Source: Scortum barcoo
Taxonomy: Eukaryota; Chordata; Actinopteri; Centrarchiformes; Terapontidae
Assembly (NCBI GenBank): GCA_023238725.1
Contig: CM041531.1
Span: forward strand, 2,881,102-2,945,101
DNA: 64,000 nt
Direction: 5' to 3'
Shown: positions 24,936 through 38,261 of the stretch, one piece after another
Layout of the letters: each line of letters starts with the position of its first letter
Position numbering within the stretch: the stretch's first letter is position 1
Position numbers and translations under genes: made by a program
The notes under the pieces: generated by a model
What the model was told of the DNA's origin: nothing
Databases searched by the model: none
Seen by the model: the letters and a program-made list of their open reading frames with translations, nothing else

Positions 24936-27559
24936 TTAATGTGACTGAAGCCGTCAGTATAAAGTTTTACAACTGCAAACTATTACAACAAAATCCATTG
25001 GTGTTTTTAATTTTCTGACAACAATGGGGCTCTTCAGCTCAGAGGGACACGTTTAGTTCGGCTTTTAAACACACACACACACACAACTTGTTACCCATCA
25101 TTTCTGGTTTCAGTCTTTTCATGTTGACATGAAAACTACACCAGCAGACTTATTCTCTAAATTATATTACGGTTCCTTCATTGCTCCTCCAGAGGTTGTA
25201 AACACCACAAAAGGCATTTATGTACTTCTGGCTGGGCCCTAAACAAAAGCGTTGTTGAATTTTAAAAATGCAGCTGAGCCACTTTGAGCTGCAGCTGCTG
25301 AGGAAACAGAAACACGATGATTCAATTCATTTATTTTTTAAATATCTTTTAAATAAAACCATACAGAGCAGCTGCTGTTTCACCCCAAATGTCCAAAAAT
25401 GTGCAACAAGTCAAAGAACAAAAATAGAAACTGCTGTTTAATTATTCCCAGAGCTCTCCGTCAGAGGTCTGGAGAACATTATGAGGGCGGAGAGTGTCGT
25501 GAATGTGCTGCTGAAAGAGACAGAAAATGTTGAAAATGTTGTTTAAAAGCTTCTTGGACACAAACAGAATCACTGCAGCTCTTTTCTGACCCAGTTTACA
25601 CAGACTGTGAAACTGGGCCGTCTGTCCTAACCCCGTCCCGCCTCCGAGTTCAGTGGGAACCAGACCCAGTTACCACACAACACACACCAGTACAACACAA
25701 GAGTCAGACTGAGCTCGTCTTCTCTGAGCGCCTCTCCTTTCTGACAGTTTAACCTCCGAGCTGTCGAAGCCAAACATCACATTATACTTAAAAAAGCTCA
25801 AATGCATCTTATCTGAATTCAGACTGCAGGAGAATGTGCTTCGACTACAGCGCCGCTCGAGTTTATCAGTTTATCACGGCGGGCGACAACTGAAGCTTCA
25901 CCTGACATAAAGATGAACTCGATAAACTCCAGCCCGTGTTTGCGACGCCGACCGACAGGAGGACAGAGCGCTCGTGAACTGTGAACACGGCGACACAAAA
26001 GAGGAACGAAGTTGTTGGTGCGCCTCCTTCACGATGACATCACACAGGTCGTGAAAGACGGACCGCTATGACTGGTCAGGGATCAACGTGTAGTCCATCA
26101 TGTCACAGCAAGATTTTATATGACTCTACAACCTGTAATCTCACCATTTTAACAGACATAAAGTGGTAACCTGGACTGAGCATTTAAGACAGATTAAACT
26201 CAGATTGTTGAAATCACCTGGAGGAGGTTTGAGAAAAAGGTATAAATGCATCTGAACAAGTAAGAGACGATGTAAAGACGATTAAACTTGCTTGTACTTC
26301 CTGAGTTTGATTATTTGTGTGTTTAGGTCCATTTAAATGAGCAATTATTTCTTAAACTTCAATCCTAAAACACTCAAGTTATTCTTCTTCTGGCAAAAGC
26401 TGCAGGTGCATCAATGCAGGTCCTCCGTGTGTGCGTTAGCGTACGGACAGCTGTTCGCTAGCTAAACTGCTAAAGGTGGATCTGCATCACCCAACGGAGC
26501 GAAGAAGAGCCGACTCCGATTCACGTGAAGAAAAACTGTGACAGACAGTAATCAGATTTGTGATCTGAGGTGTCATGAATCTCTCCTTAATTTCATCCTA
26601 AAATGAGACATTTGAAAGTGATGCATGAAGGACATCAGATGAAATTACCACTTCATGATAAACAAGAGGATGTTTGAGGCAGAACTGATGTCTGAGCAGT
26701 TTACAGACTCCAGAAAAAGAAACACCAGCCTGTTTAACTGTCTTTAAATTGTGTCTGTGTTCATAGTGAAGGTTCGCTGTAATATAACTTCAATCACGCA
26801 TTACACGCCTGCACAGAGGCAGAGTATAATAAAAAAAATAATAATGATTTACCAAATTCTGAAATGCGACAGGAACAGAGGAAATGCTGATCTGTCGCTG
26901 CCATCAGATGAATTTTAATGATCTTCATCTAATTGTCCATAATTAGAAGAACTGGCAGCGCTGAACACGCCCACGTTTCTGCTCAATCCCTCGACTGTAT
27001 TTTCTCTCGTTTGTTTGTCTCGGGCGGCAGCGATGAAAGGGGAGAAGTTGTGGGAAAGTTTCTGCATCGTTCTGCTCGATTATTAAATGAACTCAGACAG
27101 GACAGATTATTATGAGAGAGAACAACCTCTCCTCTGTACGGCCGCGAAATTAACACAAATTTTATAAAGAGCTCGTCGGTTCAGTGCAGACGAACGTGAT
27201 GACGCACCTGAAAAAAAAGAAAAGTTGAGTTTGGTTTGAATAAAAATGTAGTGAGCTAACAACCGTCTGTAAATAAATCTTTCCATGAACAGTTTGAGAA
27301 CCTGACCCTCCTTGATGGTGAAACACTTTTAAAACGTCTGGTTGAATATATAATCTGACTTTTGGCTCTTTTTACTGGAAGGAGAGGATATAAAAGCAGA
27401 TAACAGCTGAGTGGCTTCATAACAAGCTTAAAGATCAAAACTAAACAGCCTTCACGTCGTATCGCTGCCTTTTCATTTCGCCTTTTGGTTTCTTTTTGAG
27501 CTGTAATAAACAAAGACACACTTCCACTCCTCCATCTGTTCGTCCTTTCTTGATTTTAA

Positions 27560-27588
27560 TTCTCCTCCTCCTCCTCCTCCTCCTCCGG
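27560..27588. repeat. (CTC)n trinucleotide tract
   Basis: This is a tandem CTC run of about nine units in the first cd82 intron. Confidence 0.8.
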
Positions 27589-29192
27589 TTGTACCAGGCA
27601 CAACAACACACAGCTCATCACTGCTGAATGACAACACTCACTGGAGGAGAAAAACTAAAGATAAGAGCAGATTTCTCTTTCGCTTTTCTCAGAGCGAAAC
27701 TTTGCATTCAAGAGTTAAAGGAGTTTTACTAAGATTATATTTCAGATGGTTTACGATGGTTTCAACACAATATCGCATTTTAACGTCATCCACTCTCCTG
27801 CTGCTGTCACATTTACAGCTTTAAATATATTCAGAAAATCAGAGAAAATAAATACATTAAGTTACATAAAAAAGGCGCGATCGACATATTTATAGACACA
27901 CATTTTCTCACTTTGCGTTTGGACGTTTGAGTGTTGAAATGAGCCACCAGATGTGCCTGTCTATATTTTTCCCCCCATGCATGCAGTGATTTATTCCAGC
28001 CTCCTATTTCTCTTTTATTTCAAAGAAAGTATCTTAATTCATGGGCACACACAGGTGACGTACACTGGAGATCACCTCTCCACCTTCACTTTCCTTGTAT
28101 GTGTCATAACAGTGTGTCATGCGTGTTTGGGTTTCTGTTTTACACCCACTTCAGATAAAATCTGATCCAGCCTGATGAGGCGTTTCTAAAAAAACCCCAA
28201 CAGGTGACACAATCACCGCGAACTCCAGCAATGCATCTTTGCTTTTAGTTCCTCCCGCATACATCTGCAGAAATCACAAGAAACCACATGCTGCTGTTTG
28301 GTCTTCAGCAGGGAAGAAAAATCCCGACATCACATTAAACATGAAGAAACTTTAGGTTTCACTTGTTGTGAGCTTCTTTGAGTATAACACTCAGTGTTAT
28401 AAGATTATCCCTCGTAAACTCTTTGCATGACAAACTCTGTCACATCTTTGTTTACGGCGTCTTTACAAACCACAGAAACAGTTAACGTCGTGTGTGAATA
28501 CAGAAAACACTTTCATAGATGCACTGCAACAAACAGCTAAACAACTAAAAAGCTTAGTCTGCAGTCCAAGCTGACATATTTAAATATATTTTCACAGCCC
28601 AAAACCCAAAGGCATTTACTTCTAACTCTTATAAAACAAAGAAATATTTACATTTCAGAAGCTGAAACCAGTGAATCTGCTGAGTTTTTGCTTGAAAAGG
28701 GGGATTTAAATGATTAAAACAACTTCTCATTAAATTTCTGTCACTTGACCAAATAATTGTTTCACTGTTTGCATTGCTAGATCATTTCTAGACACTGATT
28801 ACACTGATGGAGCTGATGAAATGAAGATTTAGAGCCACGACAATGAGATTAGATTAAGTGAGAGAAAATTAAGTGTCAACTATTTTGATGATCGAGTCAC
28901 TTTTAAAAACAGACTGATGAAAATGAAATATCTTTTTTCTTTGTCACTTCTGGTTTCGAGAAATTTTCTATGAAATAAGTAACAAGTAATTAATAATAAA
29001 AAACACTGCCAGATTAATCGCTAACAAACAGAATATTTCTGAAGGTCAGCTCATTCTGGTGAAGTTAATTTGAGTTTAACCTTCGGTGTCATGAAACTAA
29101 AAACTCCTGACAGTTTTTCAGTCATACGTCGTCTCTTGCACTCTTTGACTCGTGCAGTGCAAATGTGTGCAGGAGGTGTGGGAATGGGCCGT

Positions 29193-29193
<1 letters not shown>

Positions 29194-29223
<30 letters not shown>

Positions 29224-29224
29224 A
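29194..29224. repeat. (CAA)n microsatellite
   Basis: This is a near-perfect CAA tract of about ten units. On the opposite strand it is (TTG)n and gives a false poly-valine frame. Confidence 0.9.
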
Positions 29225-30397
29225 AAGTCTTTTGTCTCCACTCGTCCCTCGCTGTTCTTCCCATAAACAGCTCTGAATCTATTTGCAGCCTGAAATTTAA
29301 ATCTCATATTAGGACAGCGGAGACAAACAAAGACAGGGTTTATATTTTCCTCGTGTTTGTCATTTAAAGCTTCATGTTGGCCAACTTGTTCTTCACAGAG
29401 GCTGTTTGTCAAACAACAGCAGCTTTTTCTCTCCTAAAAAGGAAAACTTTTGGGAAAAAATGCTTCTTTGCTCTCTTGCAAAGAGTTTGAGAAGCTCAAA
29501 ACGAGTCCCCTGAGTTTGAGTTGAGAAGCTACATCAGCTCAGCGATGATCACTTTATATGTCACCTGTTTTTATTTTACCGTGAGTTAAAACACCCTTTG
29601 AAACTATTTCTTGGGGAAGAACAACCAGGGAGGATTCAGTTTGTCGTTGTTGTTGAGTTTCAGGTTGTCGTCCCACTTCCACCCCTGACTGAGCAGCGAT
29701 CAACCAACAGGGGTCTCTCATTCAGCAGCAGCAGGGAAATCTACAACAACTTTTGCTGGAACAAACGATTACAACGGACCGTTAAAGACACCCGTGTGAC
29801 CCAAAGTAAAACTTTTTAAAAACAGGAATTTGGTTCAAAGTATGAAGATATTTAAGTAAGATTTGCTCCAATAAAGTTATAAAGTTATCACCACCGAGTT
29901 AATAAAGAAAGATCAACGTTTGATGAAGCTGATGTGGTTAGTTTACGGCCACGTTTGGACCACAGGAACTTTCTCCAGGAGCTCAGAGCTTTTCCTCCAC
30001 AGGGACCAGGGTCTAAATCAAGTTCAGACTTTATTTTACCCCCAAAAAAGTCCCTGCTCGGGGGTTATTCTTTTCAAAAGTGTAGGAACTTTGGCTGAAT
30101 ATTTCTGATTGGTCGAGTATTCCCAGCATTTTATTTTGAAAAGCCTGCATCCTCAAACTGTATTTATGGTTTGTTTCTGTCAGGACGTGGACACGGAGCA
30201 GAAGAAGGTCTACGACAGACGGAGCGACCAAGTCCAGGCCTTACTGAGTATTTGTGGAGACGCAGACAACAACGGGCTGCAGGAAGCTTTTCACTTCATG
30301 AAGAAGATTAAAAAAGGAATAAAAGTTCAGGCAGTTTGGGTCGAAAAGTGTCTCATTAAGATGTTGGCGTTAAGAGCCGTGTTTCCTGTCGCCTAAT

Positions 30398-30455
30398 GAG
30401 TCCAACATTCGCTCTCTTTTAGCTCTGCTTTGGTCTCCACCAGCTCCTGAACATC
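30398..30455 (+). repeat. Dispersed repeat copy, matches 6086-6143
   Basis: It shares gagtccaa, ctctcttttagctctg and gtctccacca blocks in order with 6086-6143, about 24 kb away. The family is not named. Confidence 0.6.
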
Positions 30456-31799
30456 CAGATAGAAAACAGCAGCACCAAAGTTCAAAAACACTTTTGAAAC
30501 TCCTTCACAACTCACAGAGTCACATGTTGTATTTCATTTGTTTAATGACTAAAAACTGCACTTACATTCTCTGTTGGTTTGTTTCTACTAAAGACACTTT
30601 TCACTATAATTTAACATTTACAGTCACTGTTAGCTTAAAACATGGATTAAAGCAACGTTAATGCTTTAATATTAGTATATTTACATGCTGTGTGAACATT
30701 TTAATCGTATTGTGGCAGTAGTAGAAAACATCTCTTTTTATCACAGATGTTTTATACTCATTATCTACAAAGAATACATTTAGACTTTTTATAGTTATAC
30801 GCCATAGATATATACTTATCATAGCTTTAACTTCTCAAAGTGATGCCGTCAGATTGCTTGTTTTATTGGACCAACAGTCCAAACCGCAAAAATATTTAGT
30901 TTATAATCAGATATGAAAAAGAAAAGCACAAAGAAATCACATTCGAGAAGCAAACATTTTTTGAAAAATGACTGAAACGATTAATTATGTTAATTGTTGG
31001 AAATTTTGTACCACACACACACACACACACACCCTCTCCCCACCTGACAACAACCACACTTACACACCCTTTTCGATAACACAACACCCCCCTGCAGGGT
31101 CCCGCTCAACAATGGCAGCTTTCAGACAATTTTCTCTTCAGCAACAAAAAAAGGAGGAAACTCGACACACGAGGGGGGGGGCGTTAAACGGCTTTACGTT
31201 TCCTCACCACAATAAAAGAGCCGCATCCATTTGAAAGATGCACCTTTTCTCACGGTGAGATCCTGTTTTCAGACACACCTGACACACCTTTCAGATTCAC
31301 TCCACTCCTGCACCTCGTGATCAGCGTCTACAGCTAATTAATGTGTGACCGCACGGATACACAGCAAAATAAAATTAATCAGAAATACGATAAATGTTAG
31401 GACTTTAAACGCACAATTTCATACTTAAACTGCTCATATTTGACTTGAAATAAATCACCGATATTAACAGATCAACTGATGAAGATTATTTTTGACTTTT
31501 TCTTAATCTACAAGCTATTTTCTTCATTAATCATTATTATTATTAATAGGCTTGAAAATGGTCAAATTATCTAATATTTCACATTAAAAGCAAAGTTTAG
31601 AGAAACATCCAACACACACAAACACACCTGAGAATCAGAACTTCTTTCCTCTCCCATTAATCATCTCACAACCCCTCAGATTTATCAGGAGACCCTTTAA
31701 AGGGCCCAACCCATAGATTGAGAACCACAACACCCAGTGATAAAAGTCTAATAATATAACTCATGATAATATAAAACTCAAAGGAGACAGTTTCTACAT

Positions 31800-31895
31800 T
31801 ATGAGTACTTCTGATACTTATTTAGCAAATAATAATGTACTTTTACTTAAGTAGGACTTTGTAATCGAGTACTTTCACATTGCAGTACTGCTTCT
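31800..31895 (+). repeat. Fragment of GTAC-rich dispersed repeat
   Basis: It contains gtacttttacttaagta and gagtacttt blocks in the order seen near the 3' part of the copies at 18687 and 24512. It is truncated at both ends. Confidence 0.45.
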
Positions 31896-33079
31896 TTCTG
31901 ATCAGCAGTGAAAACAAATACTGAAATCTGTGAGATGATAAGCATCAGATAGTTCAATATTTGTTTTAGTGATGTTTATTGACGAGTTGCATTTACAAGA
32001 ACTCTTAAAACTTTCTGAATAAAACATAAAAATGCAGCATAATCAAGCTAAAGATGTTTTTAAAGTCTGTTTTTAGTGCTGGGGGGGGCAGATCAGCCAC
32101 CCACCATGATTAATTCAACGGTGGCAAAACCAGTTTGGGCTTCGCAGGCAGACGTCTCTGTTCCCCGTCAGGTGAAAGGGGCAAGCTGTGCAGGTTTCCA
32201 TGACAACACTGAGGCAGCTGGGGGGGTGGATTGGTGTGGGAAAACCGAGGCGCTCAAATCTCCTGCTTGTTTAGAGACAAACTGAGGCGCCGTCGTCAGC
32301 AGGTGAACAGAAAGAGGCTTCAACACAGGAGGAGACGCAAACCAGAACGATTCTCATTTTTCCTATCGCACTCGAACTCACCACCTCATTATTATTGATT
32401 CATTTGCTGTTTTTTTTTTTAATAATCTATAAAATGTTTTCCAAAAGCATAAGTTGGTGTATTTAAGTTGCTTTTCTTACCTGATAAATAGTTCAAACAC
32501 CCAAAAATATTGAATTCACTGAAATCTATACAACTTTATAGAGATTACATAAAGTCAATCAACATTTTTGATTGATAGCTGATTAATTTTCCTTCTGTCA
32601 GCTAATCGATAAACTGACTTATAAATACACTGTTGCTAGTTTCAGTACTGACTTAGATTCACAATTGTGCCAAAAGAAAAGTTGTTGTTTTTTTTTTTGT
32701 TTTTTTTATTTCCTGCTGGCAAACAAATATATCAGGAGAAACATGAGCTGCTAAAACAATTAGTTTTAATCAATCAGTGGATTTTATTGCTTCTTAATGA
32801 ACCTCGATCATTTTTGGTACAACTGAGAATCATCTTTCCTCGCAGACTTCGCCCTGGACCATTTTAATTTTGTTCACTTCAAATGAAAAAGAAAAAAGTT
32901 GCTGATATTCCAGTTTTCTTTTGCCAACAAATTTCCAGGAAAAGAGCAAAGCCAACGATGATGATTTACTCCGACTTCCCATCTGTGGCTCATGAAGACG
33001 TAAATCTTTAAAAACACCTCTCAAATATTTGTTTCACATTTAAAAGGGCCTCAGTGATTGAAACCAGCTGCAGGAAATG

Positions 33080-33125
33080 GTGCATTTCGTTGGGGACTAT
33101 TTTCAGTGGCGGATGGATCCACAGT
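33080..33125 (-). repeat. Core of dispersed repeat A, inverted copy
   Basis: On the minus strand it reads ggatccatccgccactgaaa followed by atagtcccca, closely matching 14935-14976 in the cd82 TM2-TM3 intron. Confidence 0.6.
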
Positions 33126-33404
33126 TGGGGCTGTAGTGAGGCAGCGGGACGGTGTGATGGTGCGACGTTTCCACAGTTTCACTCGGTTTTCTTGCTTCCA
33201 ATTCAAAACTCAACCAGGCAGTTTGTTGCAGAGGAGAAATGTGAGCAGCTTGAGTAGTTCAGACTTTATTAAACACATAATTACCCCTCAGGGTGATTCC
33301 AGCAAAAACAGGGCAAACAGGTTCAGTGTGGGTGAGTCTCTGTGGATGTCAGAGTGCAACAGCTGCTTTAGATCAACAAACACCTTCGAGTTTCACGTGT
33401 TTTA

Positions 33405-33970
33405 AGATGTGAAGTACTGAAGTACATTTACTCAAGTACTTTACTTCAGGACAAATTCAAGACACTTGTACTCTACATTAAATATAGTATTTTTCCTCCT
33501 TCTGAGAGGTAAATATAGTATTTTTCCTCCTTCTGAGTGGTAAATATAGTATTTTTACTGCATCTCAGAGTTAAATATAGTATTTTTACTGCCATCTCAG
33601 AGGTAAATATAGTATTTTTACTCCATCAGAGGTAAATATAGTATTTTTACTCCATCAGAGGTAAATATAGTATTTTTACTCCATCAGAGGTAAATATAGT
33701 ATTTTTACTCCATCAGAGGTAAATATAGTATTTTTACTCCATCTCAGAGGTAAATATAGTATTTTTACTCCGTCAGAGGTAAATATAGTATTTTTACTCC
33801 ATCAGAGGTAAATATAGTATTTTTACTCCATCAGAGGTAAATATAGTATTTTTACTCCATAAATATAGTATTTTTACAGATGGTAAATATAGTATTTTTA
33901 CTCCATCAGAGGTAAATATAGTATTTTTCCTGCTCTCCGTTTGTCTGACAGCTTTAGTTTCTTTCCAGAT
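33405..33970 (+). repeat. GTAC-rich repeat with an internal 16-copy minisatellite
   Basis: The head gtactgaagtacatttactc and the tail ctgacagctttagtttc followed by ttccagatga match the dispersed repeat. Between them (33479-33930) the core taaatatagtattttt occurs 16 times, mostly at 29-base spacing and separated by actccatcagagg or variants. The first units differ (cctccttctgag) from the middle ones, and one unit near 33860 is shortened. The unit resembles a single-copy internal block of the family, so the array seems to have grown by local tandem duplication. Confidence 0.8.
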
Positions 33971-35696
33971 GACAGTTGTTCATCCTTCCTGTCCAGTGAA
34001 AACCTGGTATCTCCAGATGTGTTGATGTTGAGTGTTTGTGATAAACTGAAGGATGAAGTCTTCCTTTATGTGTTGAGAAAATTCTCCTCCTTCTTCAGAT
34101 AAATAAACTATTTAAAGCCTCCTTGGATCAGCTGCATCGTCACAAAGCTGAAAACAGGCTGTTTTTCTGACTTTTTACAGATACGTGGTTCTCACAGGAC
34201 AAACATACAAACATATGATGATCTTATAGACCATGATGCATTGCTGCAGATGAAACTAGCCAACAGTATATAAAGTTGTTCAAGTGAACCTGAAACATGA
34301 ACAGCAGTAAAATGCAGCGTCCACATTAATGCAGCAGGAAGATTCATCCAGAAACATCAGAGAGAACAGGAACACTTTACTGACACAGAAGGACTTTAAG
34401 TAAATATTGCTGATAGCGGTTTTATTTAAGTCAGGTTTTGACTTGTAAGCGTGGCAGGATTTTCTCACTGTGTTGTTCGTACTTGTACTTAAATGCTCTG
34501 AATACTTCTCCATCGTGTTTAAGATCTCAGATGGCGTCTCGACAGCGACAGAATGCAGCCAAACTGGTCCACAGATCCTGAAGGTGACTCTGCAAACATT
34601 CAGCTTTCTTGTCCAGACTTTAACCGCCAACAGCTGCAGAATAATCTCCAACAAGACTCGGCTCCGTGTTCCCACTGCATGGAAAGTAATTAAGGTCACG
34701 GAGGGAAGCTCGACCTGCAGCTGAACTGATTTACGGCCTCACATGTTCCAAAAGATCCACTGACGGAGCGGCAGAAAGCTGAAATATCGACCGAGCCCGA
34801 TGCCACCACGCGCAGCACTGACCCACATTCCCATGTGCAGCACAGACCGGCGCTCGTAAACACACAACAGTTCCACTCGGCTTCAAAAGGGGGACGACTG
34901 GATGTGATGCGAGTTTGACGGCACATCGAGCCAGAATAGATTTTTTTATGAGGTTTCGGTCAGTGATGGAGGTTCCTTCCCTCAGGCTTCAGTTCAGTCC
35001 TGAAACAATCAGTCGATGTCACTTTGTTGATCGCTGATTCATAGTTAGTCATTTTCAACCCAAAATACAAACAGCTCACTGGAGGATTCACTAATTTTCA
35101 TTTTAAACTGAATATTTCGGGGTTTTGATCACAAGAAGACGTCACCTTCGACTTCGGGGAAACTTGTGATTTAAGATCAGAGCTAGTTTGAATAAACAAT
35201 CATCAGAAGATGAAACTGTCTCAGAGCTGGACAGACTGACATCGGCTCACAGAGTCAGACTTTCAACAGAAGCTGCTGTTTGTTTCCTGTTTCTAACAGT
35301 CAGTGTTGTTTTTTTTTTTTTTAAAAAAAAGCTCGACCGCAATCAACAAACCCAAACCACGTGTTTATTATTGTAACCATGACGACAGACACACCCCAAC
35401 CGTGACGACGAACCAAAACTACGACCCAAAACTAACCCAGTCAAAACAATCCGAACCAGACTTAAACAAACCAGACTTAATTTAATCTGATTTATTTGAT
35501 GTCATATCAGAAAAACTTTTCTGTGTGGAGTGTTGATCTGGCAAAATAAAGACATTTAAAGATGTGAACTTGAGCTATTTTAAGACGTCACATCACATCA
35601 ATCTGACCTTGTAATTTTGAGTTTATTTCTCTTTCTTTTTCTTTTTTCTCTGTTTATCTGTGCTTATTAATCTCTCTGTGCTGCTGTGTCACATGG

Positions 35697-35740
35697 ATTC
35701 ACTCTGTGGGGATCAATAAAGGTTTACGTTATCTTAGTTT
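35697..35740 (+). repeat. LINE 3'-end-like fragment, plus strand
   Basis: gtggggatcaataaag is followed by gtttacgttatcttag, the same type of end as the minus-strand fragment at 17250-17330. Confidence 0.35.
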
Positions 35741-36834
35741 AGACCAAATCATAAACTGATTAATGATTAATCGATGAGGTATTGTTTACAGCTTTACTTT
35801 ACCAACAAAATAAAAGTCCTGTAGTCAGCTTTTTCCTTATGATTGTTTCAGTGTGTTTTGGTGAATCAACTTTGAATTAAAACACTTAAAGAGTTTAACT
35901 TTTACTGAGTAAACTTTAAGAGTTTTAGTGTCTCATGGTGGTCTTTAACATTTTCTGCACAAACTGATGTTTATTTTGCAGCCTCTCCTCTAATCTTTTC
36001 TATATTTTCTGCTCAGAAATTGAACAGTTTTACTTCTTTGGGGCTCTGAAATTAAAATGTTCACAACCAGGAGACTCCTGCAGCCAAAAGGAGGGGCCAA
36101 AGGTAGAAGCTGATTTGTTTTTAGGCTTCAACAGCTGCTGATCTAAACGCTTTTACACCTTCGAACTCTTGAAACTGATGAATCCTTTAAACCTTTAGAG
36201 CCTGAGATGATGAGGTTTGTTTAAAGGGTCAGATATCAACGTGATCAGCCGGCGGAGAGCCGATATCTGTCAAACCGCGAGTGAAAGTCCAGGAGGGGAC
36301 AAAGTTTGACGAGATAATCATCTTAACCTTCGCTTTCTGTTTGCACCAAACTCCATGCAGAAAACAGACGATTTAAGATGAGATTTATTCATCAGGAGGG
36401 AGACTGAAGTGGAAAGTGAAACTATAAAGAGGGATGCAAATGAAAAATAAAGACACATTTCCAAGCTCTAAAGCAAATCTGTGCTGTTTTTCTGAGGAGT
36501 TCTCACAAACTTTGAGTTGTTTTTTGAACTCAGTTGAACTCTTTCAGAGTATTTCACTGCAGGACAAGCACACGAGGAAACGTGCAGCTCTCACAGAAAC
36601 AAGTGATCTGATGGTGAAGCTCCATAATCATCCACACATGCGCCACATCATCAGTCCACCTCACATCTTTTCACCTCACACACAACATTAAGAAAAAAAA
36701 CACCGATCAATCGACAAACTGGTGATCAATCAGTCTGAACCCTGAGCACACACACACACACACACACCTCGTGTTCAAACATGAGAAGGAGACTCAGTTT
36801 CTCTTTAAGCTTCAGCAGCTGCAGGTTTACTCAC

Positions 36835-37010
36835 AGGTTTGCGCGGACAGGAGTGTGTTCAGTGCGGCTCTGTGCGTCCTGCGTGCGTCCTGCGTGCGTC
36901 CTCGGTGCGCTCTGAGCGGCTCGGACCTGCGACCTGCGGCTCGACGGGACAACAAAGCGAAGAGTCTGCAGGCTGGAGAGGAGAGAGGCGGCAGGAGGAG
37001 GCGGCTCCCC
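36835..37010 (-). promoter_or_regulatory. Likely cd82 non-coding first exon and promoter
   Basis: On the minus strand, a GC- and CpG-rich block ends in gcgcaaacct|gtgagtaaac, a strong donor at 36834-36829. It is the only such CpG-rich block upstream of the cd82 first coding exon on this strand, and that coding exon needs an upstream 5' UTR exon. The block contains a short 12-base tandem, gcgtcctgcgtg, near 36865-36902. The exact transcription start is not visible, and the link to cd82 is inferred. Confidence 0.5.
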
Positions 37011-37139
37011 ATCCACCATGTGGCAGATATGAGAACTAACCCGACACATGCACCCCCTCCTCCGTCTGTGAGGGTTTAACCCGTAAAGCCCCGCGCAGCA
37101 TCACGCCAGGATTAAAACAACAGGGCTGATCTGCAGGGC

Positions 37140-38250
37140 TGACAGTAACTGAGTACTTTTACTCAACTACTCCACAGACTTAGATACTTTTATTTGAGTA
37201 TTTTCTTTTCTGCACTTCACTGCGTTTATCTGAGTTCAGATTTTACACACAAACATATGAAGAGTTTATCAAATTTAATTAATTGGCAGGAAATTTTCAT
37301 GATTTTTTTTTCATATTTCCAGTTTTGCTGCTTTTCAATGAGATGTTTTTATAATAATAACAATAACAACAACAATAATAATAAACGTTGTTTATTTATA
37401 ATAATAATAATAATAATAACAATAATTTTTATTTATAATAATAATAATAATAATAATAATTTGCATGTATTTTTTATCATGTTGAGTATTTTTTGCCAAC
37501 AGTGTCCTTCATATTTGCAGTGAAATGTTGCAGTAAGCTTATTTCATCATTAAGTCAAGCAGTACTAAGCAGTACTTTACTCAAATACTGCACTTAAGTA
37601 CAAATCTTACATACTTGTATTTGAGTATTTTCTTTTCTACTCTTCACTGCATTTATCTGGCAGCTTTAGTTACTTTGCAAGTTCAGCTTTTATGCACAAA
37701 AATCAAACGAGTTTATGAAATATGATGTTTTGTTATGAATCAAACTACAACACTTCATACAAGACTAAATTATTAGTTAAATAATTAATCAGTTGATTGA
37801 CAGAAAATTAACTGGCAGTAATTTTTCATGTAAAACGTTTCATGTTTCCAGATTTTCTGCTTTTCTTTTGGATTATTTTAATCATTTGAAGGCAGTTGTA
37901 ATGATGTTGAGGATTTTTGACAACAACATCCTTAATAATTGAGGAAATATTGCAGTGAGCTCGTGTGATCATTAAGGTAGTGGCTAATATGTGTTTTAAA
38001 CAGTAAACGTATTCAAGTACTGCGCTTAAGTACAAATCTTATATACTTATATGCTACTTTATACTTCTACACTTTAATGAGCACAGGACTTCACTTTATG
38101 GACTTTAATGGCACTTTACTGATTACACTTACATATTTTTAATAACATTCTCAATGCAGGACTTTTACTGATAACAGAGTATTTTTACAGCGTGATATTA
38201 GTACTTTAACTGTAGTACAGAATTCATCCTGATGATCTGCTACAATAAAA
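37140..38250 (+). repeat. Repeat cluster: GTAC-rich repeats plus (AAT)n tracts
   Basis: Two or more GTAC-rich repeat copies lie in tandem (blocks gagtacttttactcaac, near 37146; tttactcaaatactgc, near 37568; tcaagtactgcgcttaag near 38013). Each is followed by the ttatctg-agctttagttact type block. Between them, 37352-37460 carries (AAT)n and (AAC)n tracts. Confidence 0.55.
37352..37460. repeat. (AAT)n/(AAC)n microsatellite cluster
   Basis: Three successive trinucleotide runs are separated by short T-rich spacers ending tttattta. They create the false poly-asparagine and poly-isoleucine frames here. Confidence 0.9.
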
Positions 38251-38261
38251 GTTTGTATTAA

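Larger units (their letters stand above)
23121..36834. other. Probable first intron of cd82 (13.7 kb)
   Basis: It lies between the acceptor of the first coding exon and a likely donor at 36834-36830. It holds a reverse-oriented repeat near 23560-23650, a MITE-like copy at 24512-24935, a (CTC)n tract near 27560, a (CAA)n tract near 29195, and the minisatellite-expanded repeat at 33405-33970. No protein-coding exon was recognised. Another non-coding exon could be hidden here. Confidence 0.5.

Noticed and set aside
29122..29412. 96-codon frame with poly-valine
   Set aside because: It comes from the (CAA)n tract read on the other strand.
33479..33930. CRISPR-like regular repeats
   Set aside because: The unit is continuous with almost no unique spacers, lies in a vertebrate intron and derives from a dispersed repeat; no cas genes.
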